This document shows positions 1 to 12,904 of a stretch of 64,000 nt of DNA, piece by piece. Position 1 is the stretch's first letter. Every line of letters starts with the position of its first letter. Source of the stretch: Streblospio benedicti (Eukaryota; Annelida; Polychaeta; Spionida; Spionidae); NCBI GenBank assembly GCA_019095985.1, contig CM032666.1, forward strand, positions 57,041,431 to 57,105,430, written 5' to 3'. Under the pieces are notes generated by a model. It made no database searches. It saw only the letters and a program-made list of their open reading frames with translations, and was not told where the DNA came from. A program made the translations under genes and the position numbers.

Positions 1-928
1 AAAAATTTACTCAAACTAAAATTAACTAACAAAATCAATTGAAAACTATTCCATGAACATCCCAACTTTCAATTTCATATCAATCCACAACTAACAAAAC
101 TTCCAACATTTCACCAATAAATGTTCATGCACGAATTACAATCATGACGATACTACCAATACTAAATAATTTCCTAATCCTATTGTGTAAATGAGCCATA
201 TCCATCAATAAATAAAGATCACCAATGAGCGAGTGTTATGACAGGATGTGGCACATTAAGCACGAAGTGATCCTGGTTACACGGCACAAATTAAGGTTGT
301 GCAATGACAGCTGTAATAAGCCGTTCTGGTCTCACGATCATGCTAGCCTTTATCTACAAGGATCAATAGGCTCGTCGTAACAGGACACTTGTCGTATGGT
401 TTGGCCGTCTCTGTTGTGTGTACACGGCAGACATTAGACTACTACTCAGTCATACAACAGCTTACTAGGTCTTTTAACACGCAGAGACTTCTACATAATT
501 TACAGAGGGTGCAGTGAAGGCAGTAAAAGACAGTGAGCGAGTTCGTAAAAAGTATGTGTGTCGTAGAGGGTCTGATAACTGCCCTTTTAAAATATTCATT
601 CACAACTTGTTACGAAAAGGCAGATAACTGTGAGTGTGAGATTACTTTGTGGTAGCATTGATTGAGTGTCTGTCTTTTGGTCAACTTTGAGATATTTGAG
701 ATACGATGTAATTACATGCACTTATAGATACATGTCAGGATATAGGGTGAGATTGATTTTTCTAAGCATGGCCTTTGAATTACATAATTATTAGCCTTTT
801 TCATAACTTATTTTACATTATCATGACCACATCAATGTTAACTACATTTTCCAGGCTGTTCTTACAACATATAACTCTATGCCAAATTCAAAATTTCTTG
901 GACTGGGCAGCCACGCCACACCCTCTGA
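1..928. other. Non-coding, AT-rich
   Basis: No open frame with protein-like composition, RNA gene or clear repeat boundary was found here. A run of GATTGA units begins just downstream as part of a dispersed repeat tail. Confidence 0.5.
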
Positions 929-985
929 ATGAGGAATAATTAGGGCCTGTTTAAAATAAATTTAGGATTTGATTGATTGATTGAT
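929..985 (+). repeat. Dispersed repeat 3' tail, copy 1
   Basis: The motif GAGGAATAATTAGGGCCTGT followed by an AAATAAATTTA-like stretch and a (GATT)n tail recurs at 8457-8512. A shared body ending in a short tandem tail is typical of the 3' end of a LINE or its SINE partner. The family is not identified. Confidence 0.5.
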
Positions 986-3588
986 TGGGTTATAAACATT
1001 TTTATTATTCATGATAGTCATGGCTTTGTTCTTAACAACCATAACATCCACCACTAGACCCAACTGAGAAGCGAACGTAAAATCTTCAGGTCATCAGCAT
1101 AATGTAGCAACTCAGTGACTGAAGCACACATATTCATACTGCAGTAGTCAGAAAGGAATTAAAATTTGATGACCTAAAGACGAGTCTAATTCTCTTGTGT
1201 CAATCTGCACAGAAGTGAAAGCATCCAACTGGATTAAGACCAATGTTGATAATCATATGCAATTCCCACAGCAATTGCACACCCAATTATGGACTAATGG
1301 AACTTGTGTGTCGCATATATCTATCTACTCCCATTGCATATGAACCAGCATCATACATATCTACCGTACACTCTGTCAGAGTGACAAACGATCTGACAGA
1401 TTAATATATACACTTCTATGGAGCTGTCATATTTGCATGCTTGGAGAATAATAACAAAAATTTGAACAAACATTTATGAGAAACAGTGCTAGCTCAGAAT
1501 TCTTCTAGATACAATTCTTACTGGTTGATGTATACACAGGGTTTCATTAGCGTAGGTAGGTCTCGAACCACAGGGGCAGCAACTATAAAAGGTGGCCGAA
1601 CCTGACTAAAAGTGTCCTGCCCTTGACCATACTAATATCGAGAACTCACAAAAAGTAGCCTATCCATTGGACTGAGAACGTTTGAAACCAACCGGTTTGG
1701 GAGAAAATTAGCCAGCTCGACTGTTAGTTAGGGTCTATTTCATACCTTGGTTTCACAAAACACCATAATTTGCAGATTGAAATTAAATATTTTCAAATTC
1801 AGTGTTAACAAAGACATCAATGAGAGAACAAATATGTTATATGTAGAATTGAAGATACCAATATAATGTTGGTCGCTCAGAAACTTATATTTTTTCACAC
1901 AAAAGTGCTACGTTTCAGGGAAACGTTTTCCCTTCGACTGGCGAGTGCGCAGAGATCTATTGCGCATGTTCTTGGCGCTGAGTTGCAATGGGTGGAGTTC
2001 CAACACAACAAATGGTCAATATGTTATATTTTGACGACCAAACACAAGAGAAACTGACATAAGCAAAAGGCAAATAAGTAATTTGAGAAAAACAAACATT
2101 GTTTCCATACTGAAACTGCGGAAAACACTCATCCTCCTTTCAACAACCAAAAGGTATGAAACATTTATAATAACCACCCAGGGCATATAATCAGCTATCT
2201 ACGGTATGACACATAATGTAATTGCATGGCATGTCTGCTGTTTTAAGAGCTTGGAAAATAAGTTAATAAAGAAGTCAACGCAATCGACAATCAGCAGATG
2301 TTTGGCTAATACCATTGCTTGTAATGTGACCTTGTCAAATGCAATAACATGCTATAGACGGCCCTCCGTATAAAGTAACATACATGTGGGGTGGTGTGTG
2401 TACCCGGCATGCCATGAATATTATGATAAGAAAGTCTGATGCATTAGCAAGATACGACTTCTGGGATATGGCATGAGGTCATCAATGTAAACCTAACAAT
2501 TTTACCAAACAAAGGGGGGGAACAGCCTGTGTTATCTCTTGAATCGGAGAAGCATTACCTACAGGTCAAAAAGTCTTGTACAGGCTATAATTCCTTTCAT
2601 AAAACTCCCTGAAAAGTATGCAAGGTTACACGCACATTTGTTATGATCGGCAATGAATTTCCCTAATGGACTGATGTTCAGACAAAATCCACTAATCTCG
2701 ATGTCAGTAAGTCATTACATCTAAGCACCAAATATCCTCATAACAAAGTTTCAATTTTTTCGTCTCCTAAAAGTTGTAAGCATCTTCGTTATCTTCATTC
2801 ATCATTATAGCATGGTTTGTTAACATTTCACAAGAGAGAATCGCAAGATTAAAAATTATTGAGATGACATTTCTAAAAGGCGACATACACTTAGTGAAAT
2901 AACCTATCTAAAGACACCTACCCAGGAGTGTATTACTTTCCCATTTGCATCAAAGAGTGCCATTTGGGACTTCTATTTGATCCATCATGAAAGTAAGTTT
3001 TCATCAGCATTTAAACTTTTTACGAAATTATCAAAGATGCAAATAATAATTATATAGTGGAAATATTACGCCCACTATCATGTTTTGCTTCATACTCAAG
3101 ATGTCAGATGATATGTTATGCCCCAGTCAATAATTCACGAATGTTCATCTTCTAAGTTTTATTGTGCTTTTGTTTTACTGTGAGGAAGATGAGAAATACA
3201 TTCAGAAAAAAGATTATCCTACCCTTTGAAGATACATCTGTCATGAGGCAAGCAGCCAATCAATGAGACACAATAAGGTGACTAATCTAATAATATAATT
3301 GGCTTCAATACAAGTATTTGGGCATGTCTGACATTAGCTTTAGACACTTAATTCATAGACAGATTACTAGGGGGCCCCCAAGACGTTTTAAAGGTTGTTT
3401 TGGTCTTCTGCCCTTAACAAAATAAGCATAATTATAGAATATGAATAATTTGAAAGATTGAGCAAAACACTTCATGCCATATGATCTTTATAGCAGGCAG
3501 ACTTTTTCGGGAAAACATGCAAACTTTTTCACACTAAATGCAAAGCATCACCCAATGTGACAAAGCAAAGTGTTTACTGCTGGACAAA
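986..3588. other. Non-coding, nothing recognised
   Basis: AT-rich sequence without convincing exons on either strand. The short open frame near 1866 has no family features and no splice context. Confidence 0.4.
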
Positions 3589-3627
3589 ACACATGTACAT
3601 GTACATGTAGTAATAGCTATAACGACC

Positions 3628-4010
3628 ATCAATTGTCACAATGGTAGTCCATATGATCTAGGTGCCTAGAGGTCAAAACAGCTAACATACAGAGAAATGT
3701 GTCTAATGTGGACACCTTCCGCAGAAGTCTAAGTATCCACATAGGGTAGGTGGTCTTAAACAAGAGGTTTACTGTATAAATCATCTTATAGGGAAAGGTG
3801 GAAGTGAAAAGTGTCCACATACGACAGGGGTCCTAAAAATATAGGCTCACTGTATAAATGATATTAATGGACGGGGAAAAGTTAACAGTATTCACATAGG
3901 GCAGGTGTATAGATGTATATAGAGAAAGATAGAAATGAAAAGTAACATGTGTCCTTGATATATGGGAAGTATCCACATGGACAGGTTCCACTGTACATGA
4001 AACATGAGTA
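3628..4010. repeat. Degenerate tandem copies of MITE family A
   Basis: Several diverged units carry the family A vocabulary, such as GGTGGTCTTAAACAAGAGG, TTTACTGTATAAAT and GTCCACATA. They lie back to back with a spacing of roughly 85-100 bases. Just upstream, 3590-3607 is a self-complementary ACATGT triplet run. This explains the spurious minus-strand frames here. Confidence 0.45.
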
Positions 4011-4980
4011 CTTCCACTCAATTTGACCTGTAGAGGGTTTACAAGCTGGGTGGATGGATGATCCCACCCAATTAATTAACAGGGTCAATCTTTCCTGGAA
4101 ACACTGGATTATTGATAATAGTTTGCCAGGATTCAAAGATAAGTTTTCAAATATCTGAACAATGTTGGTAAAAGTTCTGTAAATTAATCGTTTTAACCTA
4201 TATCCATCAAAGTGTATAATTTGGCGTAGCTGTAAAAACATACAGTAGAACCTTATCATTTTGATATTGCTAATCTCAAATATTGGCCATCTCTAACATT
4301 GAGCATTTATTCCTACAAATTTGAGATAACAACTTTTGACTGTAGTTTAAATGAAAACTATTACAGTAAACTCACCATCAATGGGTACAGGTGCCATTAT
4401 TAAGTAATATATCCGTTTGCTTGGTATCCTTTGGCAAATATTCTTAGTCCATTCCTTATAATCCTTCAAAATATGTCTTTATTTCTTCAGTTTTTGTGAT
4501 CAAATCCAATAATACTGTCACATCTTGTAAACGAGCCATGAGTTCATCAATCATGTTGTTATCTTTGCATGATCATTTCTAAAAATAAGTTTAATAAGTC
4601 ACAAATTTGATGTAAAGAAACTTACATGTATATCATTATCCAGCAAATTGAATTGAGACACCAAAATAGAGCTTTCAAACTGTCAATTCATACTTCATTC
4701 ATTTTTCCTTTAAAAAATATCATATATTAGTATACACCAGTTGTATTTTTCTTTCTCTTCAGTATTATTTCTAACTCTTCACATATACATTTTTGAGAAG
4801 CAAGCAACCTTTTTCCTTACACAACTAATTGAATTCCATTGGCCTTACTTTTTGATAAATACCCCCTTGGATTCTATTACTGCAATAATTTGAAGCATTT
4901 GCTTCAAAAAGATGTTCTCAAATTCGTTCATCTTCTCATGAGTGCATGGCACAGTGACCTATTTACGTTAAAACATTCAA
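4011..4980. other. Non-coding, nothing recognised
   Basis: No supported gene or repeat boundary. The sequence is strongly AT-rich. Confidence 0.4.
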
Positions 4981-5066
4981 TGAAGACCACCTTACCATGT
5001 AGACCACCTCTATTAAGAGCACAAGTCCAGTCTTCTGGACGGTCTTAACAGTGGTTCTACTATACT
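4981..5066. repeat. MITE family A, partial copy
   Basis: Contains AAGACCACC, AGACCACCTCTATTAAGAG and GGTCTTAACAGTGGTTCTACT, the right-hand vocabulary of the 178-bp family A element seen whole at 8605 and 14499. Confidence 0.55.
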
Positions 5067-5734
5067 ACATGTAGTTGGTATTTGAGTAGTATTCCATCAC
5101 TATCACCCTTCAGTCGAAATGCATTACATAAGCAAATTCATGATGGTTGTATGGGAGTATTCCACTTTCTAATAGACCAGTCTTGCCATAGTGTACAAAA
5201 GATCTTATTGAGTCTTCACTCCTTGTTATTCCACACATACTTAAAAAAAACTGAATCTGGGAAAGTTGTACACATGTTTCATTAAATGATGGCATTTTCC
5301 TTCCAACATATACATTTCAACATAATGCAATTACTGAACATCATAACCTTGAAACAGTAATATTTGACGGTGAAAATGTGTCATCAATTGTCTACTTACA
5401 CCGGAAACGGTCTGTTTAAGCATGCTTATCACATGGCTAATTTGCATTAATGAGCAAACCCAGATGGAATTAGTATGTCTGCAACATGGCAATATTACAT
5501 GGTTCACTACTACAATCCCAATAAACGTAAACATGTGGTTTATGGTCTAAAGTCCTTGCTATGCAGTATCAGATGACTCTACATTCACACCAGATCATTA
5601 GCATCATTGTCACACTATATCTTTCTCAACTACTCAGGGAGAATACATGTATAGCATATTGCAAATCTAGTGCAGACATGCATGACCTGTACCTATCAAA
5701 CAACCACGGAGCAGTGTGCAACTGTTTAGGAACA

Positions 5735-5795
5735 GTCCCAACCAGGAATCGAACGCAAGACCTAACTGCGTATACACTCAGCCACAGAGGACCAA
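5735..5795 (-). repeat. tRNA-derived SINE head
   Basis: Read on the minus strand, an A-box-like TGGCTGAGTG (5775-5784) is followed at normal spacing by a B box GTTCGATTCC (5745-5754). These are internal RNA polymerase III promoter elements. The flanking arms do not pair into a clean tRNA acceptor stem, so a SINE head or tRNA pseudogene fits better than a working tRNA. Confidence 0.5.
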
Positions 5796-8456
5796 AAATA
5801 ACCAATCATCACCAAAGCAGTATTTTAAAACAGCGAAGAACTTCATAATTGTCCCAAGTGTACCATACTATATTCAGTTAAAAATGTACAGCCTTTTTAT
5901 TGAATGAAGCATGAAAATAAATATCAAATGAGCATATAGAGATAGATTTGAGTCAATGATTCCTGTCTTATAGCATAGTTTACGATTTTGATCCTGACTG
6001 TTGTTATCTGTACTATCACCTCACTTTATTTGTCAGGCCTGTTCTGCGTATCTTTTCTCAGGAGCATTACACAGTTGATTACAACCAAAGTTACACAATA
6101 TCGACTCTTGCTAAGAGTATCATCAAGTGACTAAATGTTATAAGAACCTGTAGATCTCAAGGTTAAAGGAAATTCAACAGGAAGTATACGTTTTCAAATT
6201 ATTGGTATCTCAATCTCAATCAATAGCAAGAGACAGTTGACTCCGTACTCCCCGCATTAGACTAGCACTTGTTAGTCGCTAACACATGCTGAGTATGGTT
6301 GTCAGTTATTTGAAGTGTTCAATATGAATACCTTTGCTTTAGGCCTAGGGCACATCTGGCAGTACTGCCTTTCGACTTGGATAGCAAACTATAAAGCTTG
6401 TCATTTACATTTACATTTATATATAGTAATCCGGCCTATTCAGCAGTGGCCTTGCAATTGGTAGGGTGTACGAAGCAAGTATGTTAGGCCATATGCTATT
6501 AGCTGCCATAATTACATGTGGTAACCTGTGGATTGAAACCCCCTCCCTTCGCTTTTGAATTCTGAATCCTGGACGGCCCCTATAAAATCACTTGTAATCG
6601 TCAAGAATTAATTTTTTATGGTAGATAGAATATCACAAGGCTGATTCACACAAAGTAACTAGTACATTAATAAATACTTGTTTACGTTTGGTGTTATATA
6701 TGCCACTTCCCGGCAAAATGTTAGCATATTAACTTAGACATGTCCTTGAATACCACATATAATAATTACTTCAAAAGCTATCATCTAAGTTTAATTTTGA
6801 ACTCATATATATGCACACCAACTGAGATTCCTTCTTTATAGTTAAACATTGATGAGGACTGTTCATTTGATCTGATGGTATGGACAATATTTATTTGTAA
6901 ATATGAGGAACCTATCCCCACACTTAGGCAAATGAAATGGGCTAATAAGCCACATGGTTAAGCCAGCTGGTAAATGTAAATTCATTGGTAAAACAATGTT
7001 TAGACTGATAAACACATTCTGTAAGCAACGGGTATAATACAAATACAATGAATACCAGCCTAGGTATTCAAATTCTCATTGAAAGGTAAATTTAAAATGT
7101 TTAAAATCATCACATCATTGAAAATGCTGTTTGTCCAAGTATTCCACCATTTTTGATAATCGAAATTCCGAAATACCAACTTTCATTTCAACAATCAATA
7201 TCCCTTTTAAAAAGATTTCCAATTCATAACCATGTCTATATCCTAGATTGGCTTGGCAAATACCATCAAATATTCCCACATGAATTATCTATATGACCTT
7301 TAAATATGAAGTCTAATTGAAAATTCCATGGTATGTTTTAAAACATAATTCTTAACATGCTATCCGGATACCAACTTACATATATATAACCCCTTCACAC
7401 TTCTTATCATTCAATAAAACAGTTTAAACCCTTAAACAAGCACTGCATAGGGAAACTTTCCCAAACTAAACGACTTATCACTACAATGTTGAGAATATGT
7501 TGTAAACTGCTTCCTGTACTATCTCTCTTAAATCATTTTTACATCAATTACGAAAATTGCTTTAATATTGTATCCTATGATGCTGACAGTAATGCAAATT
7601 GGCATACATATTTATCGCATATGCTAAAATATACTTCACACGCACATCACATATCCTATGTGTCCATTGAAATAGAAAAATGTCCTTAATTCAGTCTATT
7701 TGTTTATTATCATATAATAGTCTAATTTTGATTTTCAAAAAATTACACCATCCATCCATTCAAATCACTTTATCGTGTGTACCAAAAATTGGCCTGAATA
7801 TTTATGTGGCAGGTAGTAATATACATTGCACACATATGATGCAGTTTCTTTCTGACATCATACACTGTAAAAATCAATCTGATCACCTACGGTATTGATT
7901 GAGAAATAAACAGGTTACAAACATTTTCAAACATCAAAATGTCACGGTTTTTCGATGAGAGGATTTGTTATCATGTTTCAGAATTGCACACGTGCCATCT
8001 TTAAAGGTGACTTTATATATATCTTTTTTGAGTATACTCTTAAGATGGTCACTGGATCGGAAAATGTCCTTCAGTCAATATCAAAGGTTTCTAAGAAGTT
8101 CATAACAGATAATAGTAAATTGGTCATGTCCAAGGACAAGTTTATGACCTAGTTCATTCCACATTCCAACAAAACATTGACCTTTAATGGGAACTGTACT
8201 ATTTAAAAATTCTCAGAAAAAAAACGTGACAAATGCAATACTAAGAAAGACATGGCTATCATAAAAGGAAAACCTTGAAATAAAGACACTAGTTTTAATC
8301 GGGGCGGGGTAAGAGGGTGGAGTGGGGGGAAGGTCTTCTAATCATCGAGATGTTCCCAGTAGCAAAACATTTTGATATTACAATGAGAGACAAACAAACC
8401 CAAATGACGGAAAAACTTACAAGATACTTGCAAAATTGATTGAGTACCCTTAAATT
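5796..8456. other. Non-coding, nothing recognised
   Basis: A long AT-rich stretch with short chance frames only. No splice-bounded, protein-like exon was found. Confidence 0.4.
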
Positions 8457-8512
8457 GAGGAATAATTAGGGCCTGTTCAAATAAATTTATAATTTCATTG
8501 ATTGACTGAATA
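8457..8512 (+). repeat. Dispersed repeat 3' tail, copy 2
   Basis: Repeats the GAGGAATAATTAGGGCCTGT body of the copy at 929, again followed by a GATTGA-type tail. Confidence 0.5.
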
Positions 8513-8604
8513 TATAACAAGATGAATAATAAAAGTACTCCTGATTGCGAGGTGTCTCTGTTTTTGACGTGTCTCCATGGCGATGCTACACTGTACAATA
8601 TATA

Positions 8605-8782
8605 CAGTAGAACCTTTATATTAGGACCACCATTGGAACCAGTGTTAGGTAGTCTCAATAGAGAGGTGGTCTCTTTATGGAGGTTTATTTTGGTAGATTT
8701 ACGAATGTTTGGGACCGTGACAAATGGTCCTATTATAGAGGTGGTCTCAATATAGAGGTGGTCTTCATTCGATGTTCTACTG
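8605..8782. mobile_element. MITE family A, complete 178-bp copy
   Basis: The ends are CAGTAGAAC and GTTCTACTG in inverted orientation, flanked on both sides by TA. The interior holds GGACCACC, ATAGAGGTGGTCTC and GGGACCGTGA blocks shared with about fifteen other places in the window. A TA duplication and CAGT-type ends are established features of the Tc1/mariner-pogo superfamily, so a pogo/Tigger-like non-autonomous element is inferred. Confidence 0.75.
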
Positions 8783-10279
8783 TATAGGATGAGGTATATG
8801 ACAAACTAAAACGCACATGATGTAAAGCAAATAGTATATGGTATTTGGAATTTCCCCCACCTTTCATGCCTCCCCCCACCCCCAACCAACCCACCACTTC
8901 TCTAATGTGCTACCTACACACAATACAATGATATCCATCTATACAAGGCTTTCATAAAGTTGGAGTATATTCTCTTGCCGTGTCTATAATGACAGTTTCC
9001 ACTGTTTTTTCTTTGTCATGCAGAATAATGAATGATGCCATTTATTTTGTTTATGTTATTAATTATCTTTGAGCAAACCACTATCACTACTCATTTCCAC
9101 ACTAATACAATTACTGCTCCGCTAGAGCATATTAAGCGCGTTCATTTTTATTTTACAGTAGACACAGTACAGCCTCATTATATTGATATTGTTTATCTTG
9201 CATTTTCTGTTCTCTCGAGGTTAGCTTTACCTGAAGCTTAATTTTCCTTCATCCACGTTATGAACAGTTGGTTTTCTCAAACATTGGCTACAGATTCAAG
9301 ATAACAAAGTTAAATTGTACTCAAAGTCATGATTGTACTTTTGTGTCTTTTAAATAACAAAAACATCTTTGTGTATAAATATAATGGTAAAATTAACTTA
9401 GTTCAAGATAGATAGTGACTCTATAGGCCAAATAATGGCCGGGTCCAATTTCATCTTAAGTTTTATGATTTTACTTGCATGTATAATAGGTCTGGACATT
9501 GTGACTATAATAAATATACTTTAACTAAACTGTACTGTCTAGTAGCTACTGATTCCACTATTGCAGACTAGAATACAGTCAACCTAAAAGAAACTGAAAT
9601 TCACCACAATGCTCACGTCAAACCCCGCGTCACATGTCATGTGATCACTAGCTTAGAGTGATCACCCACCAACAAGGTGATAACATCGTAACGTGCCGAT
9701 ACAAATGCATGGGAACGTGGTTGTTTTTGACTTGATATTTCAGTAGTTAAAGTTACTATATTTTGTTAGTTATGAATTAGAACTCATTTCATATGCATCA
9801 TTGTATAACACATTGGACAGGTTTTGGAGCAGAGGTTGTTAATAAAAAAATCCTGGGGCTTTAACATTGGTGACGTTACTACAGCGTAATGTGAACAACA
9901 TCCACACAATCACAATGCACACATGAATACCTATATTCCAAATGTCAATTGTTAAGAGATACTTTACACTTTCCAGACGTGTTCTTGTTTATGTCAACAC
10001 AGCACACGTGTTTTTGTTGTTACCAAAACGAAAGCGAGGGTTTTCTTAAGAATACAAATTCTAACTTATTTACGGCTCTGTTCTAGGCTGCAATAGTTAA
10101 GCAAAATGACAGCCCCACCAGGAAAACATTTAACAGACACAGAGAAAATAATTAGCAAAGAAGTCAATATTCATAGCCATGCAACGATACATATGATAGC
10201 GAACAGGGTGAACAATGTTTTTCCATCATATAGTTTTGGTACAAGGGTACCTTGAAATGAATTTCATTTCAGTAAAATA
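8783..10279. other. Non-coding, nothing recognised
   Basis: AT-rich with a C-rich tract near 8860-8900. No supported gene was found. Confidence 0.4.
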
Positions 10280-10659
10280 CCGTGGAACTTCCAGCTAAGA
10301 CTACCTTTATACAGAAACCATCTATAAAATAAGATCTAATAACACCAGATTTTGTGATAAAAAGCATTTACAAAGAGACCATAAAGAGACCTCGGAAAGA
10401 GATCATCTCTGTGGAGACTAGTAATCCCACTGGCAGATACATGTTTTTGGAAAAGGGAGAGGGAAGGTGCACTTATCAAAGAGATCTCAGGGGTTTCTAC
10501 ACTCGATCATAGGAGACATGCCAAAACACCTATTAAAATGAAATATATTGGTGGAGAAAGTGGTGGCGCGTGCCCCCTGTGCTCAATGGATCTGGCTATT
10601 TAATCCTGACAAGTTGATGTCAGTCCAAAGAGTGGTCTTAATAGAGAGATGTTTTACTG
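10280..10659. mobile_element. MITE family A copy split by a family B insertion
   Basis: The left part (10280-10427) has GTGGAACTTCC and diverged AAAGAGACC blocks. The right part (10607-10659) has AGTGGTCTTAATAGAGAGAT and ends TTTACTG before TA. The 173-bp family B element sits between them. Confidence 0.6.
10428..10600 (+). mobile_element. MITE family B, nested copy
   Basis: The left end is CACTGGCAGATAC and the right end AATGGATCTGGCTATT, near-inverted versions of each other. It is flanked by a TAATCC match on each side (10422-10427 and 10601-10606), which looks like the target duplication. The interior AAATGAAATATATTGGTGG and CCCCCTGTGCTC blocks match other family B copies. The end sequence resembles hAT elements, but that assignment is inference. 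Confidence 0.65.
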
Positions 10660-12187
10660 TAAACTGGTGAGCTGACATCGTGCGAAGGTAACTTGCAGAA
10701 ATAACAGCGAAAGTTTTTTTTTCAAGAACAATAAATCATTTTTAGCAATTGTATACAAGCATAAAAGCAAGTAAAACTCACACTAAAGTCAACTTACCTT
10801 AAATAAATGTACAGCAGTTATTTTTACAGCAGTTATTTTTAATCACATATTACTAAATTAGTCTCTCTATTTCAAAAGATTCGACATGGTCATAATTTAA
10901 CACAAGCTATAATATCCGTGCTGAAATGTCTGTTTCACGTGAAGAGAACCACGTAAAAGTTTTACGTCTGCAATATTGAAAAGCCACCGTGGGAAAATAC
11001 CAGAAAACTCGAGTAATATTGACAATGTTGAAAGTCCCGATGTACTGAAGTTTGCATTGTGATTGTAGGTGCAACGGCTGATGGCAGAAACAATACTACA
11101 GTAGCCGCCTCCTAAACAAGTTAGGTTACATCTTAATAACATTGATCATTTATTTTCAAATCAAATTTAAATGCACGTAAGTGATATACAATCTTTAATA
11201 TTGACATATGACCACAAACCTTAGCTAAAAACTTTGCGATGTGATAAACTACAATATACCATGATTAATGGGTTTTCCGTTCACGATCTTTAAGGAGTTT
11301 GCATTGTGTCAAATAATCCGCTATTTGCGGGGGTGGGGTTTCGCTTCTCTTCATTATTGATGCTTGTTGTTCATTAACAAAATAGCAGTGAACACGATAA
11401 CAATGGGAAAAGCACGATTTTTATTTCATGAAATGATGGTCCTTTTTTTACCGTTAACAACAAAGACGAATAACTTAACAGACTTTTTATGTGTTCGTCC
11501 GTGTCTGTATGGATATTATTTAGATACACGCTAGATCTAGTTTATTCATCAACGAAGTCGAACAAGAAAATATTAATGATTTCCGTCAGGACTTTTTAAA
11601 ACCAACCATTAAAAAACAAAAACAAAAAAACTAGTTGCTGATACTAATTTGACATTTCAAATCACGAGATATCCCAACATACGTCTTTTCACACTAAAGT
11701 CTATACATTGCATTCAAGCATTAAAAATGAAGTTGAAATGTCCAAATACGCACCAAGAGATCATCCATCGCTTCCCACGTTCGTATGCTGATAAATAGCG
11801 CAGACTTAACGTGATCTGAAAATAACCCGGATGATGGAAAGTTCGCTCTTTGCCACGTGGCATTTTATCAGGCCTCAGGTGGACACTATAATTAGGAGCA
11901 GGTCTTGTTTGTTAATTGACTAGGGCACAAATAATTGATGTTGAAGAATCATTTTCTTCTTGTCCTATACAGAGCTGCCATGTACCGATCATTACAGAAA
12001 ACATTGTTCAAATTCGGAGCCCAGCAATAAAGATGAACACAGTCCTGGTAATTTTAAAGAGGTATAATTTCCGAAAAAAAATTCCGAAAAACAGTTGATC
12101 TACAAGCAAACACCCAATTAAGACCACGTCTATTCATTGACGTAGGAAGGGAGGGGGAAGGAGGCCTGGCGGTTTACACGACTGGCG
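10660..12187. other. Non-coding with scattered E-box-like sites
   Basis: No supported gene. A CACGTG site with GC-richer surroundings lies at about 11855, close to TTTGCCACGTGGCA, and could be a promoter remnant. No adjacent exon could be identified. Confidence 0.3.
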
Positions 12188-12242
12188 GCTCACACTCACA
12201 CTCACACTCACACTCACACTCACACTCACACTCACACTCACA

Positions 12243-12331
<89 letters not shown>

Positions 12332-12342
12332 ACACACTCACA

Positions 12343-12408
<66 letters not shown>
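12188..12408. repeat. CTCACA / CA microsatellite
   Basis: About ten CTCACA hexamers (12189-12246) run into a long CA dinucleotide tract that extends to 12408, with a short CTCACA interruption near 12325-12350. The open frames on the minus strand here (Cys-Val, Val-Ser and Cys-Glu runs) are products of this repeat and not genes. Confidence 0.97.
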
Positions 12409-12409
<1 letters not shown>

Positions 12410-12499
12410 CAGTGTTACGAAGTCATACAGGGGCTAGCTAGACCTTCAAAAACGATCGGGCGAACTCTTAACTTCAAGGTGGTAATTATGTCGAAATAA

Positions 12500-12901
12500 G
12501 GGACCATTCAGAATTTATCACAGGGTGGGGTAGGAGGATTTTAGGGCGGGCCATGAACTTTTGTCACGATGTTTGGAGGGGGGGGGGTCATCAGTTTTTT
12601 CACACACTTTTGAGGGGAGGCTATCAATTTTTTCACAGAAAATGTACCCCTATTTTTAGAGATTCTGTACTATAATTTACTGTTTTTTATATTATGGGTT
12701 GGACATCCATCAAATCGGATTTGGGTTAACTGACAATGATTGCGTTAGCTGTTGGGGGGGGGGGGTGTCATGAATTTCTGTCACATGAAATTGAGGGGGG
12801 TTACCATTTTTTCACAAAGATTTGAGGGGGGTTATCAATTTTTTCACAGCATTTTTGGAAAATCCTCCTACCCCACCATGTCATAAATACTGAATGGTCC
12901 C
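12500..12901. mobile_element. MITE family C, 402 bp, TAA target duplication
   Basis: The terminal inverted repeats start GGGACCATTCAG and end CTGAATGGTCCC. They extend inward about 45 bases to GGTGGGGTAGGAGGATTTT and its complement. TAA flanks both ends (12497-12499 and 12902-12904). The interior carries repeated GAGGGGGG..TCACAA blocks. A 3-bp TAA duplication is the known signature of PIF/Harbinger elements, so a non-autonomous Harbinger-like element is inferred. No transposase is present. Confidence 0.75.
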
Positions 12902-12904
12902 TAA

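Noticed and set aside
3590-3607. ACATGT triplet as a regulatory palindrome
   Set aside because: Short tandem self-complementary hexamer with no promoter context.
3882-4259. 125-residue minus-strand frame
   Set aside because: It lies over degenerate family A repeats and shows no domain or splice support.
12134-12407. Minus-strand frames rich in Cys-Val and Val-Ser
   Set aside because: Direct translation of the CA/CTCACA microsatellite.
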